From Erythrobacter longus (GTDB lineage Bacteria; Pseudomonadota; Alphaproteobacteria; Sphingomonadales; Sphingomonadaceae): DNA of 64,000 bases. The notes under the pieces are model-generated. The model ran no database searches, had not been told where the DNA came from, and saw only the letters and a list, made by a program, of their open reading frames with translations. The stretch lies in assembly GCF_000715015.1 (NCBI RefSeq), contig NZ_JMIW01000001.1:434001-498000 (forward strand), in the 5' to 3' direction. The position numbers and the translations under genes are program-made. Positions 19,555 through 29,206 of the stretch are shown here, piece by piece. The stretch's first letter is position 1; each line of letters begins with the position of its first letter.

Positions 19555-21003
19555 ATGACGGCCCCTGCGTCAAATTCTTTGGACAATACGCCTTCGGCAA
19601 CCAAGGCGCCTGTGGTTACCAGGTTTGCCCCATCGCCCACAGGTTTCCTGCACATTGGCGGCGCGCGCACCGCTTTGTTCAATTGGCTTTATGCCCGGCA
19701 CCATGGCGGCAAGGCGCTGTTGCGGATTGAAGACACGGACAAAAAGCGCTCCAATCAAGAGGCGATCGACGCGATTTTGGACGGGCTGGATTGGCTCGGC
19801 CTTGATTACGACGAAGAGCCCGTTTTTCAGTCTCAGCGCGCCGAACGTCATGCTGAGGTTGCTCACAAGCTGCTCGAGGCGGGCCACGCCTATAAGTGCT
19901 TTGCGACCGCCGAAGAGTTAGAGGCGATGCGCGCAGAACAACGCGCCAATAAACAGCCGATGCGTTATGATGGCCGGTGGCGCGACCGCGATCCCTCAGA
20001 GGCGCCAGAGGGTGCGCCCTACACCGTGCGTCTCAAAACGCCGGTTTCAGGCGAGGAAACCATCGACGACTGCGTTCAGGGCAGCGTTTCGGTTAAAAAT
20101 GAAGAGCTTGATGACTACATCATCCTTCGCGCCGATGGTACGCCAACCTATATGCTTGCAGTTGTTGTGGATGACCATGACATGGGCGTGACGCACGTCA
20201 TCCGGGGCGATGACCACCTCAACAATGCGTTCCGACAATTGCCGATTTACCGGGCTATGGACGAAATCGAAGGGGGATGGCCCGTTCCCGTTTACGCCCA
20301 TGTCCCGCTGATCCACGGGTCAGACGGTGCCAAATTGTCAAAACGCCACGGCGCATTGGGCGCGGAAACCTACCGCGACGAATTTGGCATCCTGCCAGAG
20401 GCTCTGTTCAATTACCTGCTCCGGCTTGGTTGGGGCCACGGTGACCGTGAAGAGATCACGCGCGATGAAGCGATTGAGCTGTTCGATCTGTCTGGCGTTG
20501 GGAAAAGCCCATCTCGCTTTGATATGAAGAAGCTTGAAAACCTTAACGGCCACTACATTCGCGAAGCAGACGATGCAAAGCTTGCCGATCTTGTTGCAAA
20601 ACGGATCGGCGAAGGCGCGGATCTGGAGCTTCTTGCAAAAGCCATGCCCGTGCTCAAAACGCGTGCGAAGAACCTCGATGAACTGGCTGAAGGGGCTGGA
20701 TTTCTGTTTGCAAAACAACCGCTCGAAATCACTGAGAAGGCGGCCAAATTCCTTGATGATGAATCAAGAGGTCTCTTGCGACGTATTTCTAGCGCATTAT
20801 CGGGCGAAAAGAACTGGACAATGGAGGCTCTCGAAGCCACTACCAAATCGCTTGCAGAGGAACTGGATCTGGGCTTCGGCAAGCTGGCGCAGCCAATGCG
20901 CGCTGCCCTTACTGGGACGACAACCTCGCCCGGAATTTTTGACGTACTGGTCCTTTTGGGACGGGAAGAATCCTTGGCTCGCATCGACGCGCAAGCTTCC
21001 TAG
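19555..21003 (+). CDS. gltX: Glutamate--tRNA ligase
   Basis: A 482-residue class I aminoacyl-tRNA synthetase that charges tRNA-Glu. The HIGH-type motif is at about 33-36 ([18 protein letters not shown]), and the KMSKS-type motif is AKLSKRHGA near residue 262. The anticodon-binding C-terminal part ends normally. I use ATG 19555, which has GGAAG 9 nt upstream; an upstream TTG is less likely. The comEC - gltX - gltA arrangement is typical of Sphingomonadales. It may also charge tRNA-Gln if the genome lacks glnS, which cannot be judged here. Confidence 0.97.
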   Translation: MTAPASNSLDNTPSATKAPVVTRFAPSPTGFLHIGGARTALFNWLYARHHGGKALLRIEDTDKKRSNQEAIDAILDGLDWLGLDYDEEPVFQSQRAERHAEVAHKLLEAGHAYKCFATAEELEAMRAEQRANKQPMRYDGRWRDRDPSEAPEGAPYTVRLKTPVSGEETIDDCVQGSVSVKNEELDDYIILRADGTPTYMLAVVVDDHDMGVTHVIRGDDHLNNAFRQLPIYRAMDEIEGGWPVPVYAHVPLIHGSDGAKLSKRHGALGAETYRDEFGILPEALFNYLLRLGWGHGDREEITRDEAIELFDLSGVGKSPSRFDMKKLENLNGHYIREADDAKLADLVAKRIGEGADLELLAKAMPVLKTRAKNLDELAEGAGFLFAKQPLEITEKAAKFLDDESRGLLRRISSALSGEKNWTMEALEATTKSLAEELDLGFGKLAQPMRAALTGTTTSPGIFDVLVLLGREESLARIDAQAS

Positions 21004-21060
21004 GAAGTTGGGTAAGAAGCTGGGCCAACAAGGTTCTAGGAAAGATTGATTAGGAGACAC

Positions 21061-22350
21061 ATGGTGGCTGACAAGCAAGCGAAGCTCGAAATTGGAGGTG
21101 CGACACACGAATTTCCCGTGCTCGAAGGGAGCACAGGGCCCGACGTTATCGACATTCGCAAGCTGTATGGCGCAACCGGCGCTTTCACCTTTGACCCCGG
21201 TTATAAATCGACGGCAAGCTGTGAAAGCGCGCTGACGTATATCGATGGCCAGGAAGGCATTCTGCTGCACCGTGGTTACCCCATCGGACAGCTTGCCGAG
21301 CATTCCAGCTTTATGGAAGTGAGCTACCTCCTGCTCAATGGCGAGTTGCCAAACGCAGATGAGCTGAGCACTTTTGAACACACGATCACCAACCACACGA
21401 TGCTGCATGAGCAGTTGATGACCTTCTATCGCGGTTTCCGTCGTGATGCGCACCCGATGGCCATCATGTGCGGCGTGGTTGGTGCGTTGTCGGCATTCTA
21501 TCACGACAGCACCGACATCTCTGATCCAGAGCACCGCAAGATTTCGTCCCACCGCCTCATCGCAAAAATGCCAACGATTGCGGCAATGGCGTATAAATAT
21601 GCCGTGGGTCAGCCATTCCTCTACCCGGATAACTCACTGTCTTACACTGGCAACTTCCTGCGTATGACGTTTGGTGTTCCAGCAGAAGAATACGAAGTTC
21701 ACCCGGCGATTGAAAAGGCAATGGACCGGATTTTCATCCTCCATGCCGACCACGAACAGAACGCATCGACATCGACCGTTCGCCTTGCAGGGTCTTCGGG
21801 CGCAAATCCGTTTGCGTGTATCGCAGCTGGTATCGCTTGTCTTTGGGGTCCGGCCCATGGCGGTGCGAACGAAGCGGCGCTCAACATGCTGCAAGAGATC
21901 GGCACGCCTGACCGCATTCCGCATTATATTGAGCGTGCAAAGGACAAGAATGACCCGTTCCGCCTGATGGGCTTTGGTCACCGGGTTTACAAAAACTACG
22001 ATCCGCGCGCGACAGTCATGCAGCAGACACTTCGCGAAGTGTTTGAAGCGCTCAAGACGACTGATCCGGTATTCGAAACCGCTCTCAGACTTGAAGAAAT
22101 CGCGCTCAACGACGACTATTTCAAAGAGAAGAAGCTGTTCCCGAATGTCGATTTCTATTCTGGCATCATTTTGAGCTCGATCGGCTTCCCAACCACCATG
22201 TTCACCGCGCTGTTTGCACTTGCACGCACCGTTGGCTGGGTGGCGCAGTGGAACGAAATGATCTCTGATCCAGCTCAGGTTATCGGCCGTCCGCGTCAGC
22301 TCTACACCGGGCCAACGCAGCGCGATTATGTGCCGGTTGGACAGCGCTAA
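21061..22350 (+). CDS. gltA: Citrate synthase
   Basis: A 429-residue type I (hexameric, Gram-negative) citrate synthase condensing oxaloacetate and acetyl-CoA at entry to the TCA cycle. Catalytic motifs are present: [14 protein letters not shown] (first His), [13 protein letters not shown] (second His) and VDFYSGIIL (Asp). An AGGAG ribosome site sits 5 nt before the ATG at 21061. It is 57 bp downstream of gltX and ends at a strong terminator. Confidence 0.97.
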   Translation: MVADKQAKLEIGGATHEFPVLEGSTGPDVIDIRKLYGATGAFTFDPGYKSTASCESALTYIDGQEGILLHRGYPIGQLAEHSSFMEVSYLLLNGELPNADELSTFEHTITNHTMLHEQLMTFYRGFRRDAHPMAIMCGVVGALSAFYHDSTDISDPEHRKISSHRLIAKMPTIAAMAYKYAVGQPFLYPDNSLSYTGNFLRMTFGVPAEEYEVHPAIEKAMDRIFILHADHEQNASTSTVRLAGSSGANPFACIAAGIACLWGPAHGGANEAALNMLQEIGTPDRIPHYIERAKDKNDPFRLMGFGHRVYKNYDPRATVMQQTLREVFEALKTTDPVFETALRLEEIALNDDYFKEKKLFPNVDFYSGIILSSIGFPTTMFTALFALARTVGWVAQWNEMISDPAQVIGRPRQLYTGPTQRDYVPVGQR

Positions 22351-22373
22351 GACACACCCAATCTTCAAACAAA

Positions 22374-22409
22374 ACGGGCGCGGTCTGCATTGTTGCAGGC
22401 CGCGCCCGT
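22374..22409. terminator. Bidirectional intrinsic terminator after gltA
   Basis: A nearly perfect 16-bp stem (ACGGGCGCGGTCTGCA with TGCAGGCCGCGCCCGT) closes a TTGT loop. It is followed by TTTATT on the plus strand and flanked by AAA on the left, giving TTT on the minus strand. It separates gltA from the convergent kinase-like gene ending at 22428. Confidence 0.92.
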
Positions 22410-22427
22410 TTTATTGGCAGATGAGGC

Positions 22428-23864
22428 TTATTCGGCGGGCATGACGGGCAGGCTCAACTTGAACTGCGCACCGGGCATATCTGTGTTCTGTTGCTGTGGC
22501 AGAACCTCAAGGTTCCCCTCCATCGCAAGCGCCAATTTGCGAGAAATGAACAGGCCAAGCCCTGAGCCAGTGTCATTGCCACCATCGCTATCCCGGCCAA
22601 GGCGTTCAAACTTATTGAAGATTTTGCCCGCCTGCGCCTTTGTGATCCCCGGACCTTGATCGGTCACCGTGACGCTCACCATGCCAAGCGAACCCTCGTC
22701 AACATTGACCGAAACTTGGCTCTCTTCGGGTGAGTAGGCAATTGCATTGCCGATGAGGTTGATTAGCACCTGAAGCACGCGGCGAAACTCTGCCTGGGCG
22801 TAGATCGGCTCTGCCAATTTATCGACTTTCACCGAAATACCGCGCGCCTGCGCCCTCACCCCCAAAATGCCGGCGGCCCGCTGAGCAACATCGGCCAGAT
22901 CGACGCGCTCCTTTGCGGCCTTAAATCCAGGGGCTTCCACCACTTCGAGGTCGGCAAGGTCATCCAGCATCCCGGCCAAGTGCTGACCCGCTGCCGCGAT
23001 ATTGGCGGCATATTCGCTATATTCGTCACGCAACGGGCCTGCGAGCCGTGCATGGATTGTCTCTGCATTGGCCACAATGCGCGCAATGGGCTGGCGCAAA
23101 ACAGGCGTCAAAGCGCTTCCCACCAAGCGCGAGTGCTGAAGTTCGCCATTCTCGAGCGCTTCTTCCCGGTGCGCATCACCTTTGAGGGGTTCATTCGCGA
23201 TGAAAAGCAGCTCAAACCCGCGCGGTGCCGATGCAGAGGGGCCCACAGGCAGAACGCGCGCTCGCCAGCTGCGGTCAGAGCCGGGCACAGTCACCTTTGC
23301 CCCATCAAGCAAACGCCAATGGAGCGGCTGTTCATGCGCAATGCCATCAAGCTCCACATACTCGCTCCACAGCTTGCCGGGAGCGGCCTCAACCGCTTCA
23401 CACAGTGCCTCAGCATCGCTGCTGAAGGATGTGATAAATTGAAGCTTTTGCCGCGCGTCGAGCTGCGCTGTGATCTCGGCCGATGCACGATCAGCAGCGT
23501 CCAGCCAATCTACGCTGGTCCGGGTCTGTGCATCGCCTTGCGCGCCGCTTAGCCAGTTTTCGATGATGATCTCGCAGCCGCCAATGACGTCTGTGTCGTC
23601 TTCACCAGTTTCGAGAACCGGATGCACTCTTACAAAGCCGCCTACCTTGTCCTGCCCGTCAAACGCGCTGAATTCTCGGGCGATGCGAAGGCCCCGCTCG
23701 CGGCATTGGCGGACCAGTTCGCGCAGTTCAGGCACAGCCAGAGCGCCCGGCAAACGGCCACCGCAGGCCTCCTGCAATTCTGCCAGCAGCTCGTCCGCTT
23801 TGACGAGCCGGTCGTGTTCGTCAGTCAGGCCGTGCGCGGCGATAATGGACTGTTGGCGGTTCAT
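22428..23864 (-). CDS. Histidine-kinase-like protein lacking the H-box histidine
   Basis: A 478-residue soluble protein. The N-terminal half (about 50-230) looks PAS-like but is not clearly assignable. A DHp-like helix follows, then a complete HATPase domain with N-box NLIGNAIAYSPE (Asn373), G1 box DQGPG (402-406), F-box IFNKFERLG and G2 box GSGLGL (433-438). In the DHp helix the segment TPVLRQPIARI (253-263) aligns with the usual SHELRTPLTAI, so Pro254 stands where the phosphorylated His belongs. ATP binding should be intact but canonical autophosphorylation should not. It is the last gene of the minus-strand cluster, 9 bp after the DUF2336-like gene. A role as a His-less signalling ATPase, like the Tyr-variant DivL of Caulobacter, is inference. 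Confidence 0.8.
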   Translation of the reverse strand: MNRQQSIIAAHGLTDEHDRLVKADELLAELQEACGGRLPGALAVPELRELVRQCRERGLRIAREFSAFDGQDKVGGFVRVHPVLETGEDDTDVIGGCEIIIENWLSGAQGDAQTRTSVDWLDAADRASAEITAQLDARQKLQFITSFSSDAEALCEAVEAAPGKLWSEYVELDGIAHEQPLHWRLLDGAKVTVPGSDRSWRARVLPVGPSASAPRGFELLFIANEPLKGDAHREEALENGELQHSRLVGSALTPVLRQPIARIVANAETIHARLAGPLRDEYSEYAANIAAAGQHLAGMLDDLADLEVVEAPGFKAAKERVDLADVAQRAAGILGVRAQARGISVKVDKLAEPIYAQAEFRRVLQVLINLIGNAIAYSPEESQVSVNVDEGSLGMVSVTVTDQGPGITKAQAGKIFNKFERLGRDSDGGNDTGSGLGLFISRKLALAMEGNLEVLPQQQNTDMPGAQFKLSLPVMPAE

Positions 23865-23873
23865 AAGCGCGAT

Positions 23874-24818
23874 CTAAACCTCGCTCATTTCGCGCAAAGT
23901 GTCCTGTGCAACGCTCTGAGATAACGCCGCAAAACCATCGGGCAAAGGTTTGGTCCCACCCAAAACGGCCAACTGCCCTTCGATGGCATGCGCGCTGAGC
24001 CCCGCGGCTTTGAGCATGAGGGCAAGTCTTACAATTTGAGCTTCGTGACAGGCAAAGACGGCGTGTTCGCGTGGCTGGCCGGTCAATGATGCCATAGCGC
24101 TTGCGAACAAGGCAAGCCCCGCATGGCTAAGATCGAGAGCCGCAATGGCGCCCCCGTGCATCGACGAGCTTAGCCGCGCAAGAAGGCCAATGCGGCCCGC
24201 CCCTTCGTCATATGCGCGTTTGAGCTTTGCGATGGCCGCGTCAATGTGATGCTTGCCAGCCCCAAGCGGAGCCGCCTCAAACAGGTCGAGAACCCTGCTG
24301 AACACTTCAAATGGAAGCTCGCCCACGGGCATTTCCATCCGGTTCTGGCTTTGTGCAAAACGCGATTGAGCCGCCATGGTACTCATCGCAATTTCTGCAA
24401 TTTCGGGTTTATCAGAAGCGATGAGCTCCTGCATTAGAGGGCTGAGCACAGGGTCAATCGAGGCGGTTTGCTTGAGCTTTGCCGTCAGATGCCCTTCGAG
24501 CGCTACGGAATACAGGTGGTCGACCACCGTTTCATCCGATGCCAATTGCTGCGCCACCACATCCACAAGGGCTTTCAACATTTCGGAATTTTCGGGGTTT
24601 AACGGCAGTTCGCCTACAAATTGCGCGGCGATATCGTTGATCATCCCGCGCAGCCGTGCAACGATTGCGTCGCCAAAAAGGCTAGGCCCCTCGCTATCAA
24701 GCATATGCCCAATAACCGGCGCAACAGAGCGTAGCGCACGGTTGCCGCGCGCCATTTCATCCCGCAGGAATGCGTCCACCAAAGTGGACTGAGATCGGTC
24801 GATCGCCATCTTGCCCAT
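23874..24818 (-). CDS. DUF2336-like helical protein
   Basis: A 314-residue all-helical, soluble protein. The middle contains SRFAQSQNRMEMPVGELPFEVF, which resembles the conserved core of DUF2336 proteins, so I make that assignment tentatively. No catalytic motif, signal peptide or membrane helix is seen. A second in-frame Met three codons in is an alternative start. It overlaps nothing but is only 9 bp from the kinase-like gene and 41 bp from the upstream membrane-protein gene, which indicates a shared transcript. DUF2336 function is unknown. Confidence 0.6.
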   Translation of the reverse strand: MGKMAIDRSQSTLVDAFLRDEMARGNRALRSVAPVIGHMLDSEGPSLFGDAIVARLRGMINDIAAQFVGELPLNPENSEMLKALVDVVAQQLASDETVVDHLYSVALEGHLTAKLKQTASIDPVLSPLMQELIASDKPEIAEIAMSTMAAQSRFAQSQNRMEMPVGELPFEVFSRVLDLFEAAPLGAGKHHIDAAIAKLKRAYDEGAGRIGLLARLSSSMHGGAIAALDLSHAGLALFASAMASLTGQPREHAVFACHEAQIVRLALMLKAAGLSAHAIEGQLAVLGGTKPLPDGFAALSQSVAQDTLREMSEV

Positions 24819-24859
24819 TGCGTAGCACCTACAGGCTTAAGGTTAAGCCCCGGTTAGCC

Positions 24860-26077
24860 TTACATAATAGCTTTTTTATTGCGGACGCGCAGCAGCAATT
24901 GCAAAAGCGCCCCAAGAGAGAACACAAGCAAAGCGTTTTGAAGAAGGCCAAAGAAGGCTGCGCCTGCAAATATCGCCAAATGAAGAGCATTATCGCGCCA
25001 AAATGCCTGCGATGGTTTTGAGCCGGTGCTTCCAGCAAGATACGAAAGCCCTATCGCAAGCAATGGGATGGAAAGGCTCACCAGCATGGCTCCTGCCTCC
25101 CAATTGGCAATCATCAGCACCGCGCAAGAAAGCATAGTCGTCACTGGTGCAATCCAGTTTGAGAGCGCAGATTGGGCAGCGTGGAGTGATATTCCGCGGC
25201 GCAATCTTCCCGAGCTATCTGCAAGCGATGCGGCAAATGCGCCCACGCTGGCCAAGGCAATGCCTGCAGGAGCAAACCCAATACCGGCCAAGATTGCCGC
25301 AACCAAAAAGCCTGCAACTGCCGCTGCTGCTGCGATTTCGCTACCCGCGCCAAGCCACCGGTCGGCTGTTTGGCGCACGATTGCAGCAGCAATCACCGCG
25401 CCCGGCCCTGCCCAGCTTGGCTGCGACAGATTTGCTTCCATCAAGGCTTTGCCGCGAAGGTTCAGGCTCTCGGCATCGCTTGCAAGCACCCATTGGTTGT
25501 TTTCAAGCAGCGTTATTGGCACATCTTCGCGCACCACCCTTGCTTGAAGCCCGATCCGCAAGAGTAGCGAAACCGCATCGGCATCTTCTGGCATTTCCTT
25601 AAGCGCCGCGGCGCATTCCCCTGGAAGAACAGCAACGCCGCCCCAATGCTTGTCCTTGTCGATTCTTTGAAAATCAGCGGGATATGCCGCGCTTAACGGG
25701 TGATCCGAGCTGATTTCAAAGATGCAGTTTTGCAAAGCCGCGTCGGCGCCGCAATCATCGTCTAGCGCGTCCTGATCAACAATAAGGCCGTCGAGCTGGA
25801 CAAATATCGCATCATCCGCGCGCACTAGATTTGTCAGCTGAAGGTGATTGCGCAGCGCATGAAAAGAGAGCCCCTTGCCCTCGACCCTGCGCTGCTGGGC
25901 GATGATAAGTTCGCTGGCCGGCGCAGTGCACAGGCAGATGATCCGTTCACATTGCAATCGAAGCGCCAGATCGACCTGCCATTCAAGCACGCTTCGCCCT
26001 GCAAGCTTTTGCTCAGCTCGCAATGCACCGTTCGATGCACGCTCGGTCGCCGACAATAAGGCAATGCGCAAAGCCAA
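24860..26077 (-). CDS. Nucleotidyltransferase-like / multi-helix membrane protein of unknown function
   Basis: A 405-residue two-part protein. Residues 1-200 look like a sugar-nucleotide or IspD-type nucleotidyltransferase fold (QKLAGRSVLEWQVDLAL, IFVQLDGLIVD), but the GxGxR signature loop is replaced by LLSATERASNG. Residues about 225-395 hold six or more hydrophobic helices rich in Ala and Gly. The layout recalls bifunctional inositol-phosphate cytidylyltransferase/CDP-alcohol phosphotransferase enzymes, yet the DG-AR-G-D-D motif of the latter is absent. Function unknown; it may be a catalytically dead relative. It sits second in a four-gene minus-strand cluster. Confidence 0.6.
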   Translation of the reverse strand: MALRIALLSATERASNGALRAEQKLAGRSVLEWQVDLALRLQCERIICLCTAPASELIIAQQRRVEGKGLSFHALRNHLQLTNLVRADDAIFVQLDGLIVDQDALDDDCGADAALQNCIFEISSDHPLSAAYPADFQRIDKDKHWGGVAVLPGECAAALKEMPEDADAVSLLLRIGLQARVVREDVPITLLENNQWVLASDAESLNLRGKALMEANLSQPSWAGPGAVIAAAIVRQTADRWLGAGSEIAAAAAVAGFLVAAILAGIGFAPAGIALASVGAFAASLADSSGRLRRGISLHAAQSALSNWIAPVTTMLSCAVLMIANWEAGAMLVSLSIPLLAIGLSYLAGSTGSKPSQAFWRDNALHLAIFAGAAFFGLLQNALLVFSLGALLQLLLRVRNKKAIM

Positions 26078-26199
26078 GCTCCCTCAAGGATGGGCCCAAT
26101 TCCTCTGAACATGAGGCAATGCGCAGTCGCTACGCCGCTTACCCCTCTTGCATCAAGCGTAAGGGGAGAAGTCTTTCCACGATTTTGAGGCAGTTAGCG

Positions 26200-26517
26200 C
26201 TAGAAGCGTCCCGGAGCGTTGCCGCTGAAGCGGGCGAGCACAGTTTCGATTTCGCGAATTGCCGCCGGTTCGCCAGGGGCTGAACACAGCGCGTTTTCTG
26301 CCGCATCAAGCAGGTCTTGCGCATGAAAACTGGCCGCTAGCCCTTTCAAACGAAGGGCCGCAACGTTCCAATTTCCATCGCAACGTGAACGCTTTAGCAG
26401 ATCGAGGAGCTTTTCAGCGCTCTCTAAGAACGCGCCGCGCAGTTCGCTCAGCAGAGCCGAGTTATCACCCGCTGCCGCCGCGAGAGTCGCATCAAGAGCA
26501 CCACTTTCATAAGCCAT
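26200..26517 (-). CDS. Hpt-like protein lacking the phospho-accepting histidine
   Basis: A 105-residue helical protein with the Hpt core pattern AALRLKGLAASFHAQDLLDAAENAL. In canonical Hpt domains this region reads A-H-x-L-K-G; here Leu55 occupies the His position (codon CTT, one base from CAT), so phosphotransfer through this site is not expected. I start at ATG 26517 (MAYESGALD) rather than an upstream GTG. It is the first gene of the minus-strand cluster, 122 bp before the nucleotidyltransferase-like gene, and divergent from the coiled-coil gene with about 70 bp between starts. Confidence 0.7.
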   Translation of the reverse strand: MAYESGALDATLAAAAGDNSALLSELRGAFLESAEKLLDLLKRSRCDGNWNVAALRLKGLAASFHAQDLLDAAENALCSAPGEPAAIREIETVLARFSGNAPGRF

Positions 26518-26588
26518 AGTTCGCACGTCTAAACGGATTCGGGTTAATGTGGGGTTTATCCTTGTGCCCGCTGTGTTATTCTGTGGCT

Positions 26589-29186
26589 ATGGCAAGTGGA
26601 AAGCACATTCGCGCGGTCGGCCAAAACGCTCAGACCAAGGCGCAATCTGATAGTGGTTCGGCGGCTGTTGATGCCGATGCGGGCGATGGTGTCGATTTTG
26701 CTGATGCAATCGAAGCTGATGCAATCGCAGCTGGCGATGAGCTTGATCTGGCGGATTATGACCTGGACGAAAGCGTTGAAGCGCAAGAGGCTTCACCACG
26801 CGCTTCGTGGTTTGCACCAGCCTTGGCGATTTTGGCGGCGCTTGGATGGTCCGGCTTTTATGGCTGGGCGCTGCAAGATCAGCTTTTAAGCGCAGCCACC
26901 GCCCCAAGCGAATGGACACGCCTGTTCGTTGACTGGTCGGTGCCAGTCTTGTTGATTGGTGTCGCATGGCTTTTGGCGATGCGCAATTCGCAAGCGGAGG
27001 CAAAAAGGTTTGCACAAAGCGCGGCGCTTTTGTCGCAGGAAAGCCGGGAATTGGAGAGCCGCCTCACAATTGTGAACCGCGAGCTTAGCCTTGCGCGTGA
27101 GTTTCTGGGTGCACAATCGCGCGAACTTGAAAGCCTTGGCCGGATCGCGAGTGAGCGTATTTCGGCTCATGCTGATACTTTGCAGGGCCTTATCAAAACC
27201 AATGGCAAACAAGTCGAGGCGATCGGAAGCGCCAGTGAAAGCGCGCTCGCCAATATGACCCGGCTGCGTGATGATTTGCCAGTGGTCGCCAACTCTGCGC
27301 GCGATGTATCGAACCAGGTTGGCGCTGCGGGGCGCACAGCGCATGAGAATCTCGACAAGCTGGTGAGCGGTTTTGAGCGGCTCAACGAATTTGGCAGAGC
27401 AAGCGAGACGCAGGTCAAATCCCTCGATAGCCGGGTTAGCGAGACGCTGAGCCGTTTTCAGGAACAGATCGAAGCGATCGAAGAGCGCGCGGGTGCAAGG
27501 CTTGATGAGATCAAGGCAAGCGCAAGCGAATATCGCGGCGAAGTTGAAGACGCTGAACGTGCAGCATTGGAAGCGCTCCAGGACCGTGTGGCCACACTAA
27601 AGTCCAGCACAGACGAAATGGGCACGGCGCTGCGCCAATCGGAAGAGCAGGCCATGACGCAGCTGGAGGCATCCAAGCAGCGCTTCTCTGATGAAGTGGT
27701 CAAGGCGATCAATTGGCTCGACGAAGTGGACGCCAAGGCAATCGGTCTTGCGAAGAAACGGGTCGAGGAACTCAATTCCAAGGTCGCCCTGTTTGTGGAA
27801 CAATTGGATACCCGCGACCGTCAGTTCAACGAACAGGTGGTCCGCGTTCAAGAGGCGTTTTCGACCAATGAGGCGCAGGCGAGCGAAGTTCTGGCTCAAC
27901 GCTTGGCCGATCTTGATGATGCTTTGGCACAGCGGCGCCAGGCGCAAAGCGCACAAACAGAGGAGCTTGTCTCTCATTCGGGCGAGCTTAACGAGAAAGT
28001 TGAACAGCTTACCGCTCTAATCGCAGCGGCCAAGGACGAGTCTGCGTCTGCTGAAACGATGCTGTCTTCGGGCCTCAATTCGCTCGACGAACAACTTGAA
28101 GATAAGCGCGCAAAACTGCGTGAGACACAGGCCGAGATCGATAAGTTGACCGAGGCCGGGGTGCGCCTGCTTGAGATTATTCAATCCAGCGCAACCTTCT
28201 CCCGCGAAGATTTGCCAGAAGCGATGAAGAGCACGCTTGGCACTCTCACAAACGTTGAAGAACGAGCGCATAAGGTCTCCACCCTCATGCTCGCAGCCAA
28301 TGAGAAGGCAGATGCGCTGACCAACTATTTGATCGAAGCGCGTGGCAAGGTCGATGAGAGCGACGCATCGATAGAGGCGCTGCATTCCAAAACGGCCGAA
28401 AAATCAGAAGAGGCCCTTGCGCGCATTCAAGGGCTGCAAAGTGGGCTCGCGCGGCTTGCCGAGGAGAGCGAAAACCTTGCTGGAGGCACGCAGGAGCGAC
28501 TTCGCGAAGAGCTCGCCAAACTGGATGCTGCGACAAAAGACGTGTTCGAAACGCTTGAAACAGGCGCGCGTGAGAAAGTTGGCGCCCTTGCCGAAACGCT
28601 TTCGAAGCGTGCTGTGGAAGAGCTTGAACGGTCCTTGCGCAACAATTCAGCCGAAGCCGCAGGCAAGCTGGAACAAGCCGCCGCGCATGCTTCTGGTGTC
28701 AGCCGGGAGGCAACCGCCCAATTGCGCGATCAATTGAGCAAGGTGAATGAGCTTACCAAAAACCTTGAACAGCGCATTGCCCGCGCGCGCGAGCTCGCCG
28801 AAGAGCAGGTCAACAATGACTTTGCCCGCCGTATGGCATTGATCACAGATAGCCTGAATTCATCGGCTATCGATCTGACATCGGCATTGTCGCAGGAAGT
28901 TTCTGACACGTCCTGGGATGCTTATCTCAAAGGGGATCGGGGCATTTTCACAAGGCGCGCCGTGCGCCTGATCGATAATAGCGAGGCACGCGAGATTGCT
29001 GAGCTTTATCAGAATGATGCCGATTTCAAGGCCAATGTAAGCCGCTACATCCACGACTTTGAGGCTATGCTGCGCTCCGTGTTGTCCACCCGCGATGGCA
29101 AGGCCTTGGGCGTGACGGTGCTGGGCTCTGATGTCGGCAAACTCTACGTCGTGCTGGCACAGTCGATTGAGCGGCTCAGACAATAA
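26589..29186 (+). CDS. Large membrane-anchored coiled-coil protein of unknown function
   Basis: An 865-residue protein. An acidic Asp/Ala-rich N-terminus (1-70) is followed by two membrane helices (about 74-95 and 113-131) and then about 640 residues of Ala/Glu/Leu-rich heptad-like helix (135-770) that resembles MCP or SMC-type coiled coils. A compact C-terminal domain (about 775-865) contains DTSWDAYLKGDRGIFTRRAV and LGSDVGKLYVVLAQS. No HAMP, ATPase or methylation-signature motif was identified. Both termini should be cytoplasmic. It could be a scaffold or receptor at the membrane. It shares a divergent promoter region with the Hpt-like gene. ATG 26589 is chosen over an upstream in-frame start for lack of a ribosome site further up. 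Confidence 0.75.
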   Translation: MASGKHIRAVGQNAQTKAQSDSGSAAVDADAGDGVDFADAIEADAIAAGDELDLADYDLDESVEAQEASPRASWFAPALAILAALGWSGFYGWALQDQLLSAATAPSEWTRLFVDWSVPVLLIGVAWLLAMRNSQAEAKRFAQSAALLSQESRELESRLTIVNRELSLAREFLGAQSRELESLGRIASERISAHADTLQGLIKTNGKQVEAIGSASESALANMTRLRDDLPVVANSARDVSNQVGAAGRTAHENLDKLVSGFERLNEFGRASETQVKSLDSRVSETLSRFQEQIEAIEERAGARLDEIKASASEYRGEVEDAERAALEALQDRVATLKSSTDEMGTALRQSEEQAMTQLEASKQRFSDEVVKAINWLDEVDAKAIGLAKKRVEELNSKVALFVEQLDTRDRQFNEQVVRVQEAFSTNEAQASEVLAQRLADLDDALAQRRQAQSAQTEELVSHSGELNEKVEQLTALIAAAKDESASAETMLSSGLNSLDEQLEDKRAKLRETQAEIDKLTEAGVRLLEIIQSSATFSREDLPEAMKSTLGTLTNVEERAHKVSTLMLAANEKADALTNYLIEARGKVDESDASIEALHSKTAEKSEEALARIQGLQSGLARLAEESENLAGGTQERLREELAKLDAATKDVFETLETGAREKVGALAETLSKRAVEELERSLRNNSAEAAGKLEQAAAHASGVSREATAQLRDQLSKVNELTKNLEQRIARARELAEEQVNNDFARRMALITDSLNSSAIDLTSALSQEVSDTSWDAYLKGDRGIFTRRAVRLIDNSEAREIAELYQNDADFKANVSRYIHDFEAMLRSVLSTRDGKALGVTVLGSDVGKLYVVLAQSIERLRQ

Positions 29187-29206
29187 TCCGTGCAGCAATA
29201 GAGTGA

